A stretch of 64,000 nucleotides of DNA from VRUE01 sp963840565 (GCA_963840565.1 CAWIZH010000006.1:372001-436000); one strand, 5' to 3'. Counted from the first letter of the stretch, positions 11,342-21,229 are shown. Program-made: numbers and translations. The notes: generated by a model from the letters alone, not told the origin.

Positions 11342-12094
11342 GTGACCGAGCTGACCGAGATGCAGGCCGAGCTGTGCGAGAGCAGCGAGACGGACTACTC
11401 GGACCTGAGGGCGTTCTTCATCAACTGCACGCTGAAGCGCAGCCCCGAGGTCTCCAACACGCAGGGGCTGATGGACATCTCGATGGAGATCATGCGCCGC
11501 AACGGGGTGGCGGTCGAGTCCATCCGCGCGATCGACCACGAGATCGCCACCGGCGTCTGGCCCGACATGACCGAGCACGGCTGGGAGGCGGACGAGTGGC
11601 CGGCGATCTTCGAGCAGGTGATGGCGGCCGACATCCTCGTGCTCGGCATGCCGATCTGGCTGGGGGAGAAGTCCTCGGTCGCGACCCAGATCATCGAGCG
11701 GCTCTACGGCAACTCGCACCTGCTCAACGACGAGGGCCAGTACGCCTATTACGGGCGCGTCGGCGGCTGCCTGGTCACCGGCAACGAGGACGGGGTCAAG
11801 CACTGCGCGATGAACACGCTCTACTCGCTGCAGCACCTCGGCTACACGATCCCGCCGCAGGCCGACTCGGGCTGGATCGGCGAGGCCGGCCCCGGACCGT
11901 CCTACCTCGACGAGGGCTCGGGCGGCCCCGAGAACGACTTCACCAACCGCAACACCACCTTCGCCGCCTGGAACATGCTCCACCTGGCGCGCATGCTCAA
12001 GGACGCCGGCGGCATCCCCGCCCACGGCAACCAGCGCCCCGACTGGGACGCCGGCTGCCGCTTCGACTTCCCCAACCCGGATTACCGCGTCTGA
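11342..12094 (+). CDS. Flavodoxin-fold NAD(P)H-dependent oxidoreductase
   Basis: A GTG at 11342 gives 250 residues in one frame. The start AFFINCTLKRSPEVSNTQGL resembles the FMN phosphate-binding loop of the NADPH-dependent FMN reductase / NAD(P)H oxidoreductase family. It is followed by ADILVLGMPIWLGEKSS, where the conserved PIW/PTY segment contacts the flavin. It probably reduces FMN or a quinone in the cytoplasm. It lies directly downstream of the flavin monooxygenase and belongs to the same block. The physiological acceptor is unknown. Confidence 0.75.
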   Translation: MTELTEMQAELCESSETDYSDLRAFFINCTLKRSPEVSNTQGLMDISMEIMRRNGVAVESIRAIDHEIATGVWPDMTEHGWEADEWPAIFEQVMAADILVLGMPIWLGEKSSVATQIIERLYGNSHLLNDEGQYAYYGRVGGCLVTGNEDGVKHCAMNTLYSLQHLGYTIPPQADSGWIGEAGPGPSYLDEGSGGPENDFTNRNTTFAAWNMLHLARMLKDAGGIPAHGNQRPDWDAGCRFDFPNPDYRV

Positions 12095-12107
12095 GCGCAG
12101 CCGACAT

Positions 12108-12941
12108 TCACCCACCTCGGGGTGGGTAAAAATCGGATGGGCTCTGGGGCAGGACGGCGATCGCGCGGCCGGGGGCGCCGCTGGCGGCGGCGATCTTGAC
12201 CGGCAGGAAGACGAAGGAGGCGCCGCGGGGCGGCAGGCGGTCGAGGTTGGTCAGGCCCTCGACGAAGGCCATTTCGCGGCTGAGGCCGGCGCGGTGGACT
12301 TCGTTGCCCTCCTCGGCCGAGCCCATGCTGGGTGCGTCGATGCCGATCGTGGTGACGCCGCGCTCGTGCAGGAAGATCGCGACGGCGGCCTCCGGGGCGG
12401 GCCAGGCGGGGCGCGACTGCAGCACCACCGGCTCGTGCAGGAAGGCCCGGCCCGCTTCGCCCTTTACGTAGTGCTTCGACCAGCCGGTCAGCAGGAGCGC
12501 GATCTCGCCCGCCTCGAAGCGCCCGTGCTCCGCCTCCCAGGCTTCGAGGTGGGCGACCGTGATCGCCGGGCTGGCGCCGGGCTCGGCCTCGCCGTCGAGA
12601 TGGCGGACGTCGACGACCGCGGCGGGGCCGATCAGCTTCGAGAGGTCGAGCTTCTCGGCGCTGGCCTCGCCCAGCGGGCCCTCGTCGGGCAGGCCTGAGC
12701 CCGGCGGCGGGAAGTAGTGGGAGGGGGCGTCGACGTGGGTGCCGGCGTGCTCGTCGAGGATGATGAAGTGGGTCACGTAGGGGCCGAGCGAGCAGCTGCT
12801 GGCGCCGGTCGGCAGCTCGGCCTCCTCGTGCCAGCTCCAGTTCTTGTGGGCGAACGGCATGTGCTCCGGCCAGGTCGCCGGCAGGTGCTCGGAGAGCGTG
12901 ACCGAGAGGTCGACGATCTTGTCTGGGTCAGCTTCGATCAA
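12108..12941 (-). CDS. Cyclase family protein (kynurenine-formamidase-like metal hydrolase)
   Basis: The 277-residue product carries the metal-binding motif HAGTHVDAPSHY (HxGTHxDxPxH) at about residue 65. Later it has IGIDAPSMG and EVHRAGLSREMAFVEGLTNLD, all typical of the cyclase superfamily, which hydrolyses amides, lactones or formamides. It is on the minus strand, convergent with the flavodoxin-like gene (13 bp between stops). A hydrolase of this type could open a lactone made by the nearby Baeyer-Villiger enzyme; that link is inference. The start at ATG 12941 is the only good candidate. Confidence 0.8.
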   Translation of the reverse strand: MIEADPDKIVDLSVTLSEHLPATWPEHMPFAHKNWSWHEEAELPTGASSCSLGPYVTHFIILDEHAGTHVDAPSHYFPPPGSGLPDEGPLGEASAEKLDLSKLIGPAAVVDVRHLDGEAEPGASPAITVAHLEAWEAEHGRFEAGEIALLLTGWSKHYVKGEAGRAFLHEPVVLQSRPAWPAPEAAVAIFLHERGVTTIGIDAPSMGSAEEGNEVHRAGLSREMAFVEGLTNLDRLPPRGASFVFLPVKIAAASGAPGRAIAVLPQSPSDFYPPRGG

Positions 12942-12971
12942 GATGATCGAAGTAGTACCACGGAGTGGCGC

Positions 12972-13841
12972 TCAGGCCTCGGCGAGGAGGCGCTCGGCGA
13001 GCCGGTTCATGCCGCGCTCGTGGGCCGCCTTGGCGGCCGCCGGCCCAGTCGGTCTCGCGATCGGCGGGCGGCTCGACGCCCGGCGTCGCGCAGCGTGGCG
13101 ATGTCCTTGAAGGCGCGCAGGTCGTCGGCGGCCTCGATCAGGGCGGCGCGCAGGGCGGGGCGGTGCTCGCGGATCGCGTTGTCGAGCACGCCCTCCAGCG
13201 AGCCGTGGCGGCGCAGCAGCTCGGCCGCGGTCTTCGGGCCGACGCCCTTGGCGCCGGGCAGGCCGTCGGAGGGGTCGCCGCGCAGGGCGATGAAGTCGGG
13301 GACGAGCTCGGGCGGGATCCCGTAGCGCTCTTCGACCTCCTCCGGGGTCGACCTCTTCGGCCCCTTTGCCTTTGCCCCGGTCTTCACGTAGAGGACGGTG
13401 ACCCGCTCGGCGGCGCACTGGTACATGTCGCGGTCGCCGGTCATCAGCAGCGCCCGGCCGCCGGCCTCCGCCTCGCTGCGGGCGTAGGTGCCGAGCAGGT
13501 CGTCGGCCTCGAGCTCGTCGCTGGTCGCCACGGTCCAGCCGAAGGCCGCGAAGAAGTCGCGGGCAGGCGGCGAACTGGGGCGAGAGGTCGTCGGGCATCG
13601 CCGCCTCGCGCTCGGCGTGGTAGGCGGGGTAGAGCTCGGTGCGGTAGGAGGCGGCGTCGGGGCCGAAGCAGAGGACGACGGCGCGCGGCTGGTGGATTTC
13701 GATCTCGCGCAGGATCAGGTTGGCGGTGCCGAGCAGGGCGTTGACCGGCTTGCCGTCCGGCCCGACGATCGAGTCGGGCAGCGCGTAGAAGGCGCGGAAG
13801 AGCATCGAGGGCGTGTCGACGGCGAGCAGCGGCTGGGCCAC
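12972..13841 (-). CDS. 5'-3' exonuclease (DNA polymerase I N-terminal-like FEN), frameshifted
   Basis: The N-terminus LLAVDTPSMLFRAFYALP is the start of the FEN/PIN-like nuclease fold. The metal-binding acidic residues are in ATSDELEADDLLGTYA and LMTGDRDMYQ. The helix-hairpin-helix DNA-binding motif is GVGPKTAAELLRRHGSLEG. These are stand-alone 5' nucleases of about 290 residues that remove flaps or RNA primers. The frame breaks near 13565, 13075 and 13040. The three surplus bases cancel, so start and end share a frame. It is probably intact in the organism. The adjacent genes are unrelated in function. Confidence 0.8.
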   Translation of the reverse strand: MAQPLLAVDTPSMLFRAFYALPDSIVGPDGKPVNALLGTANLILREIEIHQPRAVVLCFGPDAASYRTELYPAYHAEREAAMPDDLSPQFAACPRLLRGLRLDRGDQRRARGRRPARHLRPQRGGGRRPGAADDRRPRHVPVRRRAGHRPLREDRGKGKGAEEVDPGGGRRALRDPARARPRLHRPARRPLRRPARRQGRRPEDRGRAAAPPRLAGGRARQRDPRAPPRPARRPDRGRRRPARLQGHRHAARRRASSRPPIARPTGPAAAKAAHERGMNRLAERLLAEA

Positions 13842-13941
13842 GCCCGCAGCCTACGTGTCGCCCGCTGGCCGAGTCCGCGTCAGCCCTTGTCTACAGGGTA
13901 TTCGCGGACTCGCGGAAGCTCGTGTGGGCTACGGTCCGGCG

Positions 13942-14499
13942 ATGGAAGACGGCAGGGGACCCCGCATCGCACCCGGTGACCGGCGCCAGCTCGGCTGGGT
14001 CAACTTCGCGCTTCGCCAAGCTGGCCGGGATCGCGACCCGCGGCGAGCCGCCGCACATCTTCACCACGCTGGGCCGCCACCGCGGCCTCTTTCGCCGCTG
14101 GCTCTGGTTCGCCGGGGCGCTGATGCCGGGCGGCAAGCTGCCGCGCGAGGAGACCGAGCTGGTGATCCTGCGCGTCGCCCACAACACCGGCAGCGAATAC
14201 GAGTGGGGCCAGCACGAGCGCATGGGCGGCGGGCCGGGCTCGAGCGAAGAGGAGATCCGCGGGTGCGGCCAGGGCGCCGATGCGGCCGGCTGGTCGGAGC
14301 GCCGGGCGCTGCTGCTTGCGCGCCGCCGACGAGCTGCACGCGCGGCGACCGGATCGGCGACGAGCTCTGGGCCGAGCTGAGCCGGCACCTCGACGAGGTG
14401 CTGCTGATCGAGCTCTGCATGCTGATCGGCCACTACGAGATGCTGGCGATGACCCTCAACACGCTCGAAGTCGAGCCCGAGCTGCCGGCGCGGCTGTGA
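13942..14499 (+). CDS. Carboxymuconolactone decarboxylase-family protein, frameshifted
   Basis: The reconstructed product of about 185 residues has the CMD/AhpD helical fold. It has EETELVILRVAHNTGSEYEW with GQHER following, and a C-terminal helix pair EVLLIELCMLIGHYEMLAM. The redox CxxC of AhpD-type members is absent, so it is more like the decarboxylase or orphan branch. Frame breaks near 13998, 14240-14265, 14322 and 14342 are single-base events. The stop overlaps the GTG of the SDR gene (GTGA), implying coupled translation. A role in breakdown of a cyclic compound fits the neighbourhood but is inferred. Confidence 0.7.
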   Translation: MEDGRGPRIAPGDRRQLGWVNFALRQAGRDRDPRRAAAHLHHAGPPPRPLSPLALVRRGADAGRQAAARGDRAGDPARRPQHRQRIRVGPARAHGRRAGLERRGDPRVRPGRRCGRLVGAPGAAACAPPTSCTRGDRIGDELWAELSRHLDEVLLIELCMLIGHYEMLAMTLNTLEVEPELPARL

Positions 14500-15348
14500 A
14501 GGTCGGGCATCCGATTGACCTGCGCGGCAAGCGCTGCCTGATCACCGGCGCGGCGAGCGGGATCGGCCGGGCGACGGCGATCGCCGCCGCCGGCCACGGC
14601 GCCGAGCTCTTCCTCACCGATCGCAACGGCGAGGGGCTGGAGCGGGTCGCCGCCGAGATCCGCGCCGCCGGGGGGACCGTCACTCACTTCGCCGCGGCGA
14701 CGTCGTCGACCACGAGGCGGTGGTCGCCTTCGCCGCGGAGGTGCACGCGCTCGCCCCCAGCATGGACGTGGTGATGAACATCGCCGGGATCTCGACCTGG
14801 GGCAGGATCGAGCAGCTCGAACACGAGCACTGGCGGCGCACGATCGAGATCAACCTGATGGGGCCGATCAGCGTGCTCGAGTGCTTCGTGCCGCCGATGA
14901 TCGAGGCCCGCCGCGGCGGCCACATCGTCAACGTCTCCTCGGTCGCGGGCCTCTTCGGCCTGCCCTGGCACGCGCCCTACAGCGCCAGCCAAGTTCGGCC
15001 TGCGCGGCGTCTCCGAGGTGCTGCGCTTCGACCTGCGCAAACACCGGATCGGCGTCAGCCTGGTCTGCCCCGGCGCGGTGAAGACGCCGCTGGTCGGCAC
15101 CGTCGACATCGTCGGGGTCGATCGCGAGAGCCCGAAGATGCGCAAGCTCGATCGCGCTCTTCGAGCGCCGCGCGGTCACCGCGGAGAGCGTCGCCGAGAA
15201 GATCGTCGAGGCGATCGAGAAGAACCGCTACATGGTCTTCACCTCCCCCGACGGGCGCTTCCTGCACTGGCTCCAGCGCAAGTTCTCGCCCCCCTACCAG
15301 CTGATGATGAGGGTGATGAACCGCGAACTCGACCGGGCGGCCCGTTAG
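14496..15348 (+). CDS. Short-chain dehydrogenase/reductase, frameshifted
   Basis: This is a classical SDR of about 280 residues. The cofactor motif is TGAASGIGRA (residues ~18-28), the NAG-like motif is NIAGIS, the catalytic serine lies in IVNVSSVAG and YSASK holds the Tyr-x3-Lys pair. The acidic residue after beta-2 (LTDRNGEG) favours NAD over NADP. Frames break near 14697, 14992 and 15153 by single bases. The tail NRELDRAAR ends at 15348. It is coupled to the CMD-like gene upstream and precedes the ABC exporter gene by 31 bp. The substrate is unknown. Confidence 0.85.
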
Positions 15349-15379
15349 CCAAGCCCGCCCGTCCTCTAGGTTTGACGCC

Positions 15380-16149
<770 letters not shown>

Positions 16150-16160
16150 GACGTCCTGTG

Positions 16161-17387
16161 TCAACCCCCGGTGGGTCTGGAGCCTGTCGAAAGTTGCCGT
16201 GTCGGGCGGGGTCATAGGGAACTTCGTCCCGCCAGCAGCGCCAGAGCACTCGGATCCAGGCGCGCCCCAGAGTGCGGATCGCATGTGGGTGGTCCTGGCC
16301 CCTGGCTCGGGCTCGAAGGTAGACGTCGCGCGCCCACGGGATGCCAGTGGCGGGTGGAGTCGGCGAGGGTCGCCACGGCGACGCGCAAGGCGCTTGTCGC
16401 AGGCCCGCCTGAAGGTGGCGACACGCAGCTTGCCCGACTCCAGGGCGACCGGGCTCATGCCGGCGTCGGCGGCCATCGCGGCCTCGGTCGGGTAGCGCCC
16501 GCGGGCATCGCCGATCTCGGCGATCAGGGTCGCCGGGCAGATCGTCGTCTTGGGGTCACGAAACAGCGGGGCGGAAGATCGCCGCGTCGGGGTGGGCTGG
16601 CGAGACGCCTCGCGAATCTGATGCGTCGAGCGCGGCGATCTCCGCGACGACCGGCCGAAGGCGCGGCGACCAGGCCCGAGCACGACAGCGCGGCGGGCCT
16701 CGCTGCTCCTCCGGCCCCGCGGTGCCCTGCGGGCGCCGCCTTGCATCCGCGCCAGGAGCTCGGCGGGATCGGTGCGGCCGCTGTAGCTGTCGCGGGCGAG
16801 GAAGGCGGCCATCCGCCCGGCGCCCAGGCCCTTGGCGTCGGCCGGGGCTCGGGTAGCGCTCGAGGAAGGCGAGCGAGATCGGGCTGTCGACGGCGGCGAA
16901 GATCAGCGCGCGCCGGGCCAGAAGGCCTCGAGCTGCGCGCGCAGCTGGTTGGCCAGCTCCACGCGCACCCCGACCAGGTCCTCGCGGGCGCGGGTCAGCG
17001 CCTCGCAGCGCCTTGGTCTCATCGCTGTCGGGCACGAGCGCTCGGAAGCGGTGGGCGTCGGTGCGGGCCAGCTCGGCCAGGACGTAGGCGTCGAAGCGAT
17101 CGGACTTGCCGTGGGCGACCGCGAAGCGGGCGCGCGCCGCCTTCACCTGGTTGGGATGGATCGCCAGCACCTCCAGGCCGGCAGGCGAGCAGGCGCTCGA
17201 CCAGGATCCCGTCGGGCCGCTCGATCGCCACCCGGCAGACACCGAGCCTGACGAGCTCGCTCGGCAAGCGCGGCGATCCCGCGCTCGTCGTGGGTCGCGG
17301 AGAAGCGCTCCGTTCACGTCGCCCCTCTTCGCTGATGCAGACCTCGTGGGCCTCGCTCGCCCAGTCGATTCCCGCAGTTGGTGCCAT
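16161..17387 (-). pseudogene. IS110-family transposase (DEDD / Transposase_20), multiply frameshifted
   Basis: ATG 17387, preceded by GAGGAAGC, opens MAPTAGIDWASEAHEVC. The DEDD catalytic residues are visible as Asp in GIDWA, Glu in AIERPDG and two Asp in KSDRFDAYVLAELAR. The C-terminal Transposase_20 domain shows RYPTEAAMAADAGMSPVA with the serine/lysine stretch ALESGK (about 16430-16480). The last part reads WRCWRDEVPYDP near 16235. At least five frame changes are needed (for example near 17270, 17180 and 17010). They may be decay or the same consensus errors seen in neighbouring intact-looking genes, so activity is undecided. The end is placed at the TGA (16161-16163) in one frame, 3 bp from the element edge. 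Confidence 0.75.
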
Positions 17388-17394
17388 GCTTCCT

Positions 17395-17640
17395 CCTCGG
17401 TCGATTGCGATCTCGGCTGACAGCCGGCCGCGAGGAGCCGTTGCGCATGCTCATAGGGCGGCGCTCTCCGGGCGCCACGTCCTGTTGGCGCTTCTGGCGC
17501 CTCGCACCGCCGGGAGGCGCTGGTCTCACGCGGGCCGTCTATGCGGCAAGCAGCCAGAGGCGCTCTCCCGGCGGGGGTCGGCTCTATGCGTTCCTCGGAG
17601 ATCCTCGACGGCCTCCCTTCGGTCGGCCTCTCAATCTCAG
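17395..17640 (-). ncRNA. Candidate IS110 bridge RNA region
   Basis: This noncoding stretch lies upstream of the transposase. At 17477-17485 it repeats ACGTCCTGT, which is also found at the left junction (16151-16159). At 17449-17457 GCTCATAGG is the exact reverse complement of the right junction CCTATGAGC (17661-17669). The two segments flank a hairpin (stem GGCGC 17460-17464 with GCGCC 17472-17476) and are enclosed by GCGC arms (17443-17446, 17488-17491). This is the layout of a target-binding loop, in which one guide pairs with one strand of the left half-site and the other with the opposite strand of the right half-site. A second stem (CTCCTCG/CGAGGAG on the minus strand, about 17395-17438) could be the donor loop; only one tentative donor match is seen there (17415-17422, 7 of 8). 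Confidence 0.55.
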
Positions 17641-17663
17641 AAGAACAAGTGGGAGGTTGTCCT

Positions 17664-18431
17664 ATGAGCGCCGCGCAGATCCGCTTCGCCACCCTCTGGC
17701 GGCGCGAGGTCAACCGCTTCATGAAGATCAAGAAGCAGACGCTGGGCGCGCCGCTGCTGGAAACCTTCCTCTACATCTCCGTCTTCGGCGCCGCGCTCGG
17801 CTCGCGGATCAAAGAGCTGCACGGGATCGAATACGTCGTCTTCGTCATCCCCGGCCTGATCATGATGTCCTTCGCGATCAACTCCTTCGCCAACAACTCC
17901 TCCTCGATCCTGCAGCAGAAGTTCCAGGGCGCGATCCAGGACCAGCTCTCCTCGCCCGCCTCGCCGCTGGAGCTGCTGCTCGCCTTCACCTTCGGCGGCT
18001 TCATGCGCGGCCTGATCGTCGCCGGGCTGACCTTCATCGCCGCCTCGCTGCTGGTCGACCTGCCGGTCGACCACATCCTCGTGCTGATCCCCTCGCTCTT
18101 CCTGGTCGGCTTCTTCTTCTCCCAGCTCGGCGTGCTGACCGGGGTGCGGGCGGAGCAGTTCGACGACGTCGCCTTCGTCCAGACCTTCGTGCTGACGCCG
18201 CTGATCTTCCTCGGCGGCGTCTTCTACTCGGCGACGCTGCTGCCGCAGCCGTTCGAGACCCTGACCCACTTCAACCCGATCTACTACATGATCAACCTGG
18301 TCCGCTACGGCTTCGTCGGCTTCACCGAAGTCAGCATCCCGCTCTCGCTGCTCGCCCTCACCGCGGCGACCGCGGCGCTCTTCGCGATCAACCTGCGCCT
18401 CTTCTCGCGCGGCTACAAGCTGCGCGCGTAA
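17664..18431 (+). CDS. ABC-2 type transporter permease
   Basis: The 255-residue integral membrane protein has six predicted hydrophobic segments, with the ABC-2 family arrangement ending PIYYMINLVRYGFVG. The start is ATG 17664 (MSAAQIRFATLW), even though the frame is open from within the IS. It is the membrane partner of the ATPase at 15380-16149. The original operon spacing was interrupted by the IS110 element, whose end now supplies GGGAGG upstream. It probably forms an exporter; the substrate is unknown. Confidence 0.85.
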   Translation: MSAAQIRFATLWRREVNRFMKIKKQTLGAPLLETFLYISVFGAALGSRIKELHGIEYVVFVIPGLIMMSFAINSFANNSSSILQQKFQGAIQDQLSSPASPLELLLAFTFGGFMRGLIVAGLTFIAASLLVDLPVDHILVLIPSLFLVGFFFSQLGVLTGVRAEQFDDVAFVQTFVLTPLIFLGGVFYSATLLPQPFETLTHFNPIYYMINLVRYGFVGFTEVSIPLSLLALTAATAALFAINLRLFSRGYKLRA

Positions 18432-18434
18432 GCG

Positions 18435-18782
18435 CTAGGCGTCGGCGAGCGGCAGGCGCTCGGAGAGGCCGGTCAGCTCGAGCACCCGGGTGACCGCGGG
18501 CGCGGAGCTGGGGATGAAGCGGACCTGCTCCTCGCCGCCGTTGTTGTTGCCGAGGGCGGCGACGAGCAGGGCGATCCCGGTCGAGTCGATGAACTCGAGC
18601 TCGCGCATGTCGATCACGACCCGGGAGGCGTTCTCCGCGAGCGATGCCTCCAGCGCGGTTTCGGCGGTGCCGGCGTTGGCAAGGTCGAGCTCTCCGCAGA
18701 GGGAGATCACGTGGGTGTCACCTTCTTTGGCCGTGCGCACGACGAGAGTGCCGTCGGCGATATCGCGTTGCTCGCTTGACAT
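18435..18782 (-). CDS. STAS-domain anti-sigma factor antagonist
   Basis: The 115-residue single STAS domain starts at ATG 18782, after GGGAGGGC. The phosphorylatable serine lies in the conserved loop FIDSTGIALLVAA, preceded by ISLCGELDLANAG. Such proteins bind anti-sigma kinases (RsbW/SpoIIAB type) in their unphosphorylated form and free a sigma factor. No kinase or sigma gene is adjacent, so the partner is elsewhere. It is convergent with the ABC permease, with only 3 bp between stops. Confidence 0.85.
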   Translation of the reverse strand: MSSEQRDIADGTLVVRTAKEGDTHVISLCGELDLANAGTAETALEASLAENASRVVIDMRELEFIDSTGIALLVAALGNNNGGEEQVRFIPSSAPAVTRVLELTGLSERLPLADA

Positions 18783-18905
18783 TTCAAAGCCCTCCCTGGC
18801 GGAGATCTGACTCCCTGAGCCTACGGCAGTCGCGATTGAAGCGCAGCGGTGCAACGCGCTGTCCACCCACTTGGGGACAAGGCGTTGTACCCGGGTTGTG
18901 GCGGC

Positions 18906-20503
18906 TTACCAGGCGTCGACGGTGCGGCCGCTGCCGCCGGCCGGGTAGCCGGGCGCGGCGGCGGCGAGGGTCGAGGCGATCAGGGAGCGCGTCTCGGCCG
19001 GGTCGATCACGTCGTCGATCTCGAAGAGGGCGGCGGCGTTGAGGGCCTTGGCGTTCTCCTCGGCGGCGGCGGTGAGGTCGCGGACGCGCTGCTCGCGCTC
19101 GCCCTCGTCGGCGATCGCCTCGAGCTCCTTGCGCAGGGCGAGCCGGACCGCGCCCTCGAGGCCCATCGGCCCCAGGTGCGCCGAGGGCCAGGCGACGGTG
19201 AGCAGCGGCTCGTGCAGGCTGCCGCCGGCCATCGCCTGGGCGCCGAGGCCGTAGCCGCGGCGCAGGATCACCGCGACCAGCGGCACGCTGCAGCGCCGCG
19301 CCGGCGATCAGCAGGCGCGAGGCGTGGCGGACCAGGCCGGTCGCCTCGGCCTCGGGGCCGACCATCATCCCCGGCGTGTCGATCAGCGAGACGACCGGCA
19401 GGCCGAAGCTGTCGCAGAGCTGCAGGAAGCGGGCCGCCTTGTCGGCCGCGTCGCTGGTGATCGCGCCCGGCGACGTGGCGGGTGTCGTTGGCGATCAAGC
19501 CGAGCGGCCGGCCCTCGATGCGGGCGAGGGCGGTGACCATCTCCGGGCGCGAAGCGCTCGCGCAGGAAGGTCACCGAGCCCTCGTCGGCGAGCGTCTCGA
19601 TGATCGGCTGCACCGCGTAGGCGCGGCGCTGGCGTTCCGGCACGGCATCGCGAAGCGCGGTCTTGGTCCGGCGCGGCGCCCGGCGGGGTGGGGCCCTGGA
19701 AGTAGCCGAGCAGGCGCTTGGTCGCCTCGACCGCGGCCGGCCTCGTCGGCGACGACCAGGTCGACCACGCCGTTGGCGGCCTGCATCGCGATCGGGCCGA
19801 CCTCGTCGGGGTCGACCTTGCCGAGGCCGCCTCCCTCGATCATCGCCGGGCCGCCCATGCCCAGCGAGATGTTCTCGGTGGCGACGATCAGGTCGGAGCA
19901 GCCGGCGATCACGGCGTTGCCGGCGAAGCAGCGCCCGGCGACGACGGCGATCCGCGGCACCAGGCCGGAGAGGCGCGCCCAGAGGGCGAAGGCGCGGGTG
20001 TCGAGGGCGGAGACGACCGGGTAGTCGGTGTCGCCGGGGCGGCCGCCGCCGCCCTCGGCGAAGAAGACGGTGGGCAGGCGCATGCGCTCGATCAGCTCGA
20101 AGAGGCGGTCCTTCTTGCGGTGGCCGAGGGCGCCCTGGGTGCCGGCGAGCACGGTGTAGTCGTAGGAGAGCACGGCGCAGGCGCTGCGCTCGCCGAAGAG
20201 CTCACCGTTGATCCGAGCCGTGCCCGCGACCAGCCCGTCTGCGGGCGTCTTCGCGATCAGGTCCTCGAGCTCGCGCCGTCCCCGTTGGGCGGCGATCGCG
20301 AAGCGCCCGTACTCGACCAGCGAGCCGGGGTCGACCAGGTCGGCGATGTTCTCGCGGGCGGTGCGGCCGCCGGCGGCGTGGCGTCGCTCGACCGCTTCGT
20401 CGCGCGCCTCGTCGCGGGTCAGCGCCTGACGCTCGCGCAGCTCGCCGAGGTCCGGGCGCTCCTGATCTCCGCTGCTCGGCTTCCGATCGGGCACGCGCGG
20501 CAT
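18906..20503 (-). CDS. Acyl-CoA carboxylase carboxyltransferase subunit, frameshifted
   Basis: This is a biotin-dependent carboxyltransferase of the propionyl/methylcrotonyl/acetyl-CoA type, about 525 residues after correction. The N-terminal half has GGRTARENIADLVDPGSLVE, then YDYTVLAGTQGALGHRKKDR and GGGGRPGDTDYPV. The C-terminal half has FLQLCDSFGLPVVSLIDTPG, then YGLGAQAMAGGS and WPSAHLGPMGLEGAV. Frames break near 19295, 19475, 19550, 19675 and 19740, each a single base. ATG 20503 is preferred over GTG 20557. The biotin-carboxylase partner is not in this window. The product probably carboxylates a short-chain acyl-CoA for lipid synthesis or propionate use; specificity is not determinable. 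Confidence 0.85.
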
Positions 20504-20630
20504 GTTCCCAGAAGGCCGGCTGCGCGGGCCAGTCTCAACTGAGGCTTGAACGCTCACGAATTCCTATGTAGCTTCTTGGTCTATTCGTCCAGGCGCGCTG
20601 CGGGAATGGCAGCGCCAAAAAGGAGGCACG

Positions 20631-21228
20631 TTGAAGCAACGACTTTCCCGTCTCGGTTCTGTCCAGGGGCACGATCGCAATCGCCGTCGGGCTGATCGCC
20701 TGCATGGCCCTCGCGCCGGCCCTGGCCAGCGGCGCCACCGATCTTGGCCCCGCCAACACCGTCTACATCAAGGCCGGCGGCGGCGGCCCCGAGGGCGGCC
20801 TGCGGTTCGAAGCCCCGAAGACGATCGTCGCCGGCGAAGAGCTCGAGGTGCTGAACCAGACCAACCCGCACCAGGTCGGCCCGCACACCTTCTCGCTCGT
20901 CACCAAAGGCTCGATCCCGAAGACGGGGAAGGCGGTGAAGAGCTGCTTCACGCCGAAACACATCTGCATGGCGATCGCCAAATGGCACGGGACCAACGGC
21001 AACGGCCCGGTCACCAAGAACCCGGTCAAAGCCGGGCCTCGACGGCTGGGACACGCTCGGCAGCGTGACCAAGACGGGCGACTCCTGGTTCACCGGCGAA
21101 AAGAAGCCGGGCACCTCGATCGAGCAGCCGGTTTCGGCAGCGGCCGGGACGACGATCTACTTCATGTGCGCGATCCACCCGTTCATGCACGGGTCGATCG
21201 AAGTGGTGGCTCCGAGCCGCTCCGGTAG
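20631..21228 (+). CDS. Secreted cupredoxin-like (blue copper) protein, frameshifted
   Basis: AAGGAGGCACG precedes TTG 20631. After one surplus base near 20655 the frame continues through a signal peptide (AVGLIACMALAPALASGA). The domain has a histidine in QVGPHTFSLV and the C-terminal ligand cluster YFMCAIHPFMHGSIEV, where Cys, His and Met are spaced as in type 1 copper sites. A second break near 21035 disrupts KAGLDGWDT. The end is ambiguous: a TAG at 21226-21228 is used if one further base is extra. The next gene is a multicopper oxidase, so electron transfer to it is an attractive but unproven role. Confidence 0.7.
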
Positions 21229-21229
21229 C

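Larger units (their letters stand above)
16158..17663 (-). mobile_element. IS110-family insertion sequence between exporter ATPase and permease
   Basis: A 1,506-bp unit separates two exporter genes. GTCCT occurs at both junctions (16153-16157 and 17659-17663), consistent with a retained core (CCT or CT) and no larger target duplication, as in IS110 elements. The single transposase runs on the minus strand. About 275 bp of noncoding DNA lie between its start and the right edge, the position where IS110-group elements encode the bridge RNA. No terminal inverted repeats are evident, as expected for the family. The right end also supplies GGGAGG 7 bp before the permease ATG, so the element may now provide that gene's ribosome-binding site. 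Confidence 0.8.

Noticed and set aside
12110..12127. ACCCACC/GGTGGGT hairpin as terminator between convergent genes
   Set aside because: It overlaps the last codons of the cyclase gene, the stem is short, and on the plus strand it is followed by A rather than T. Possible but not supportable.
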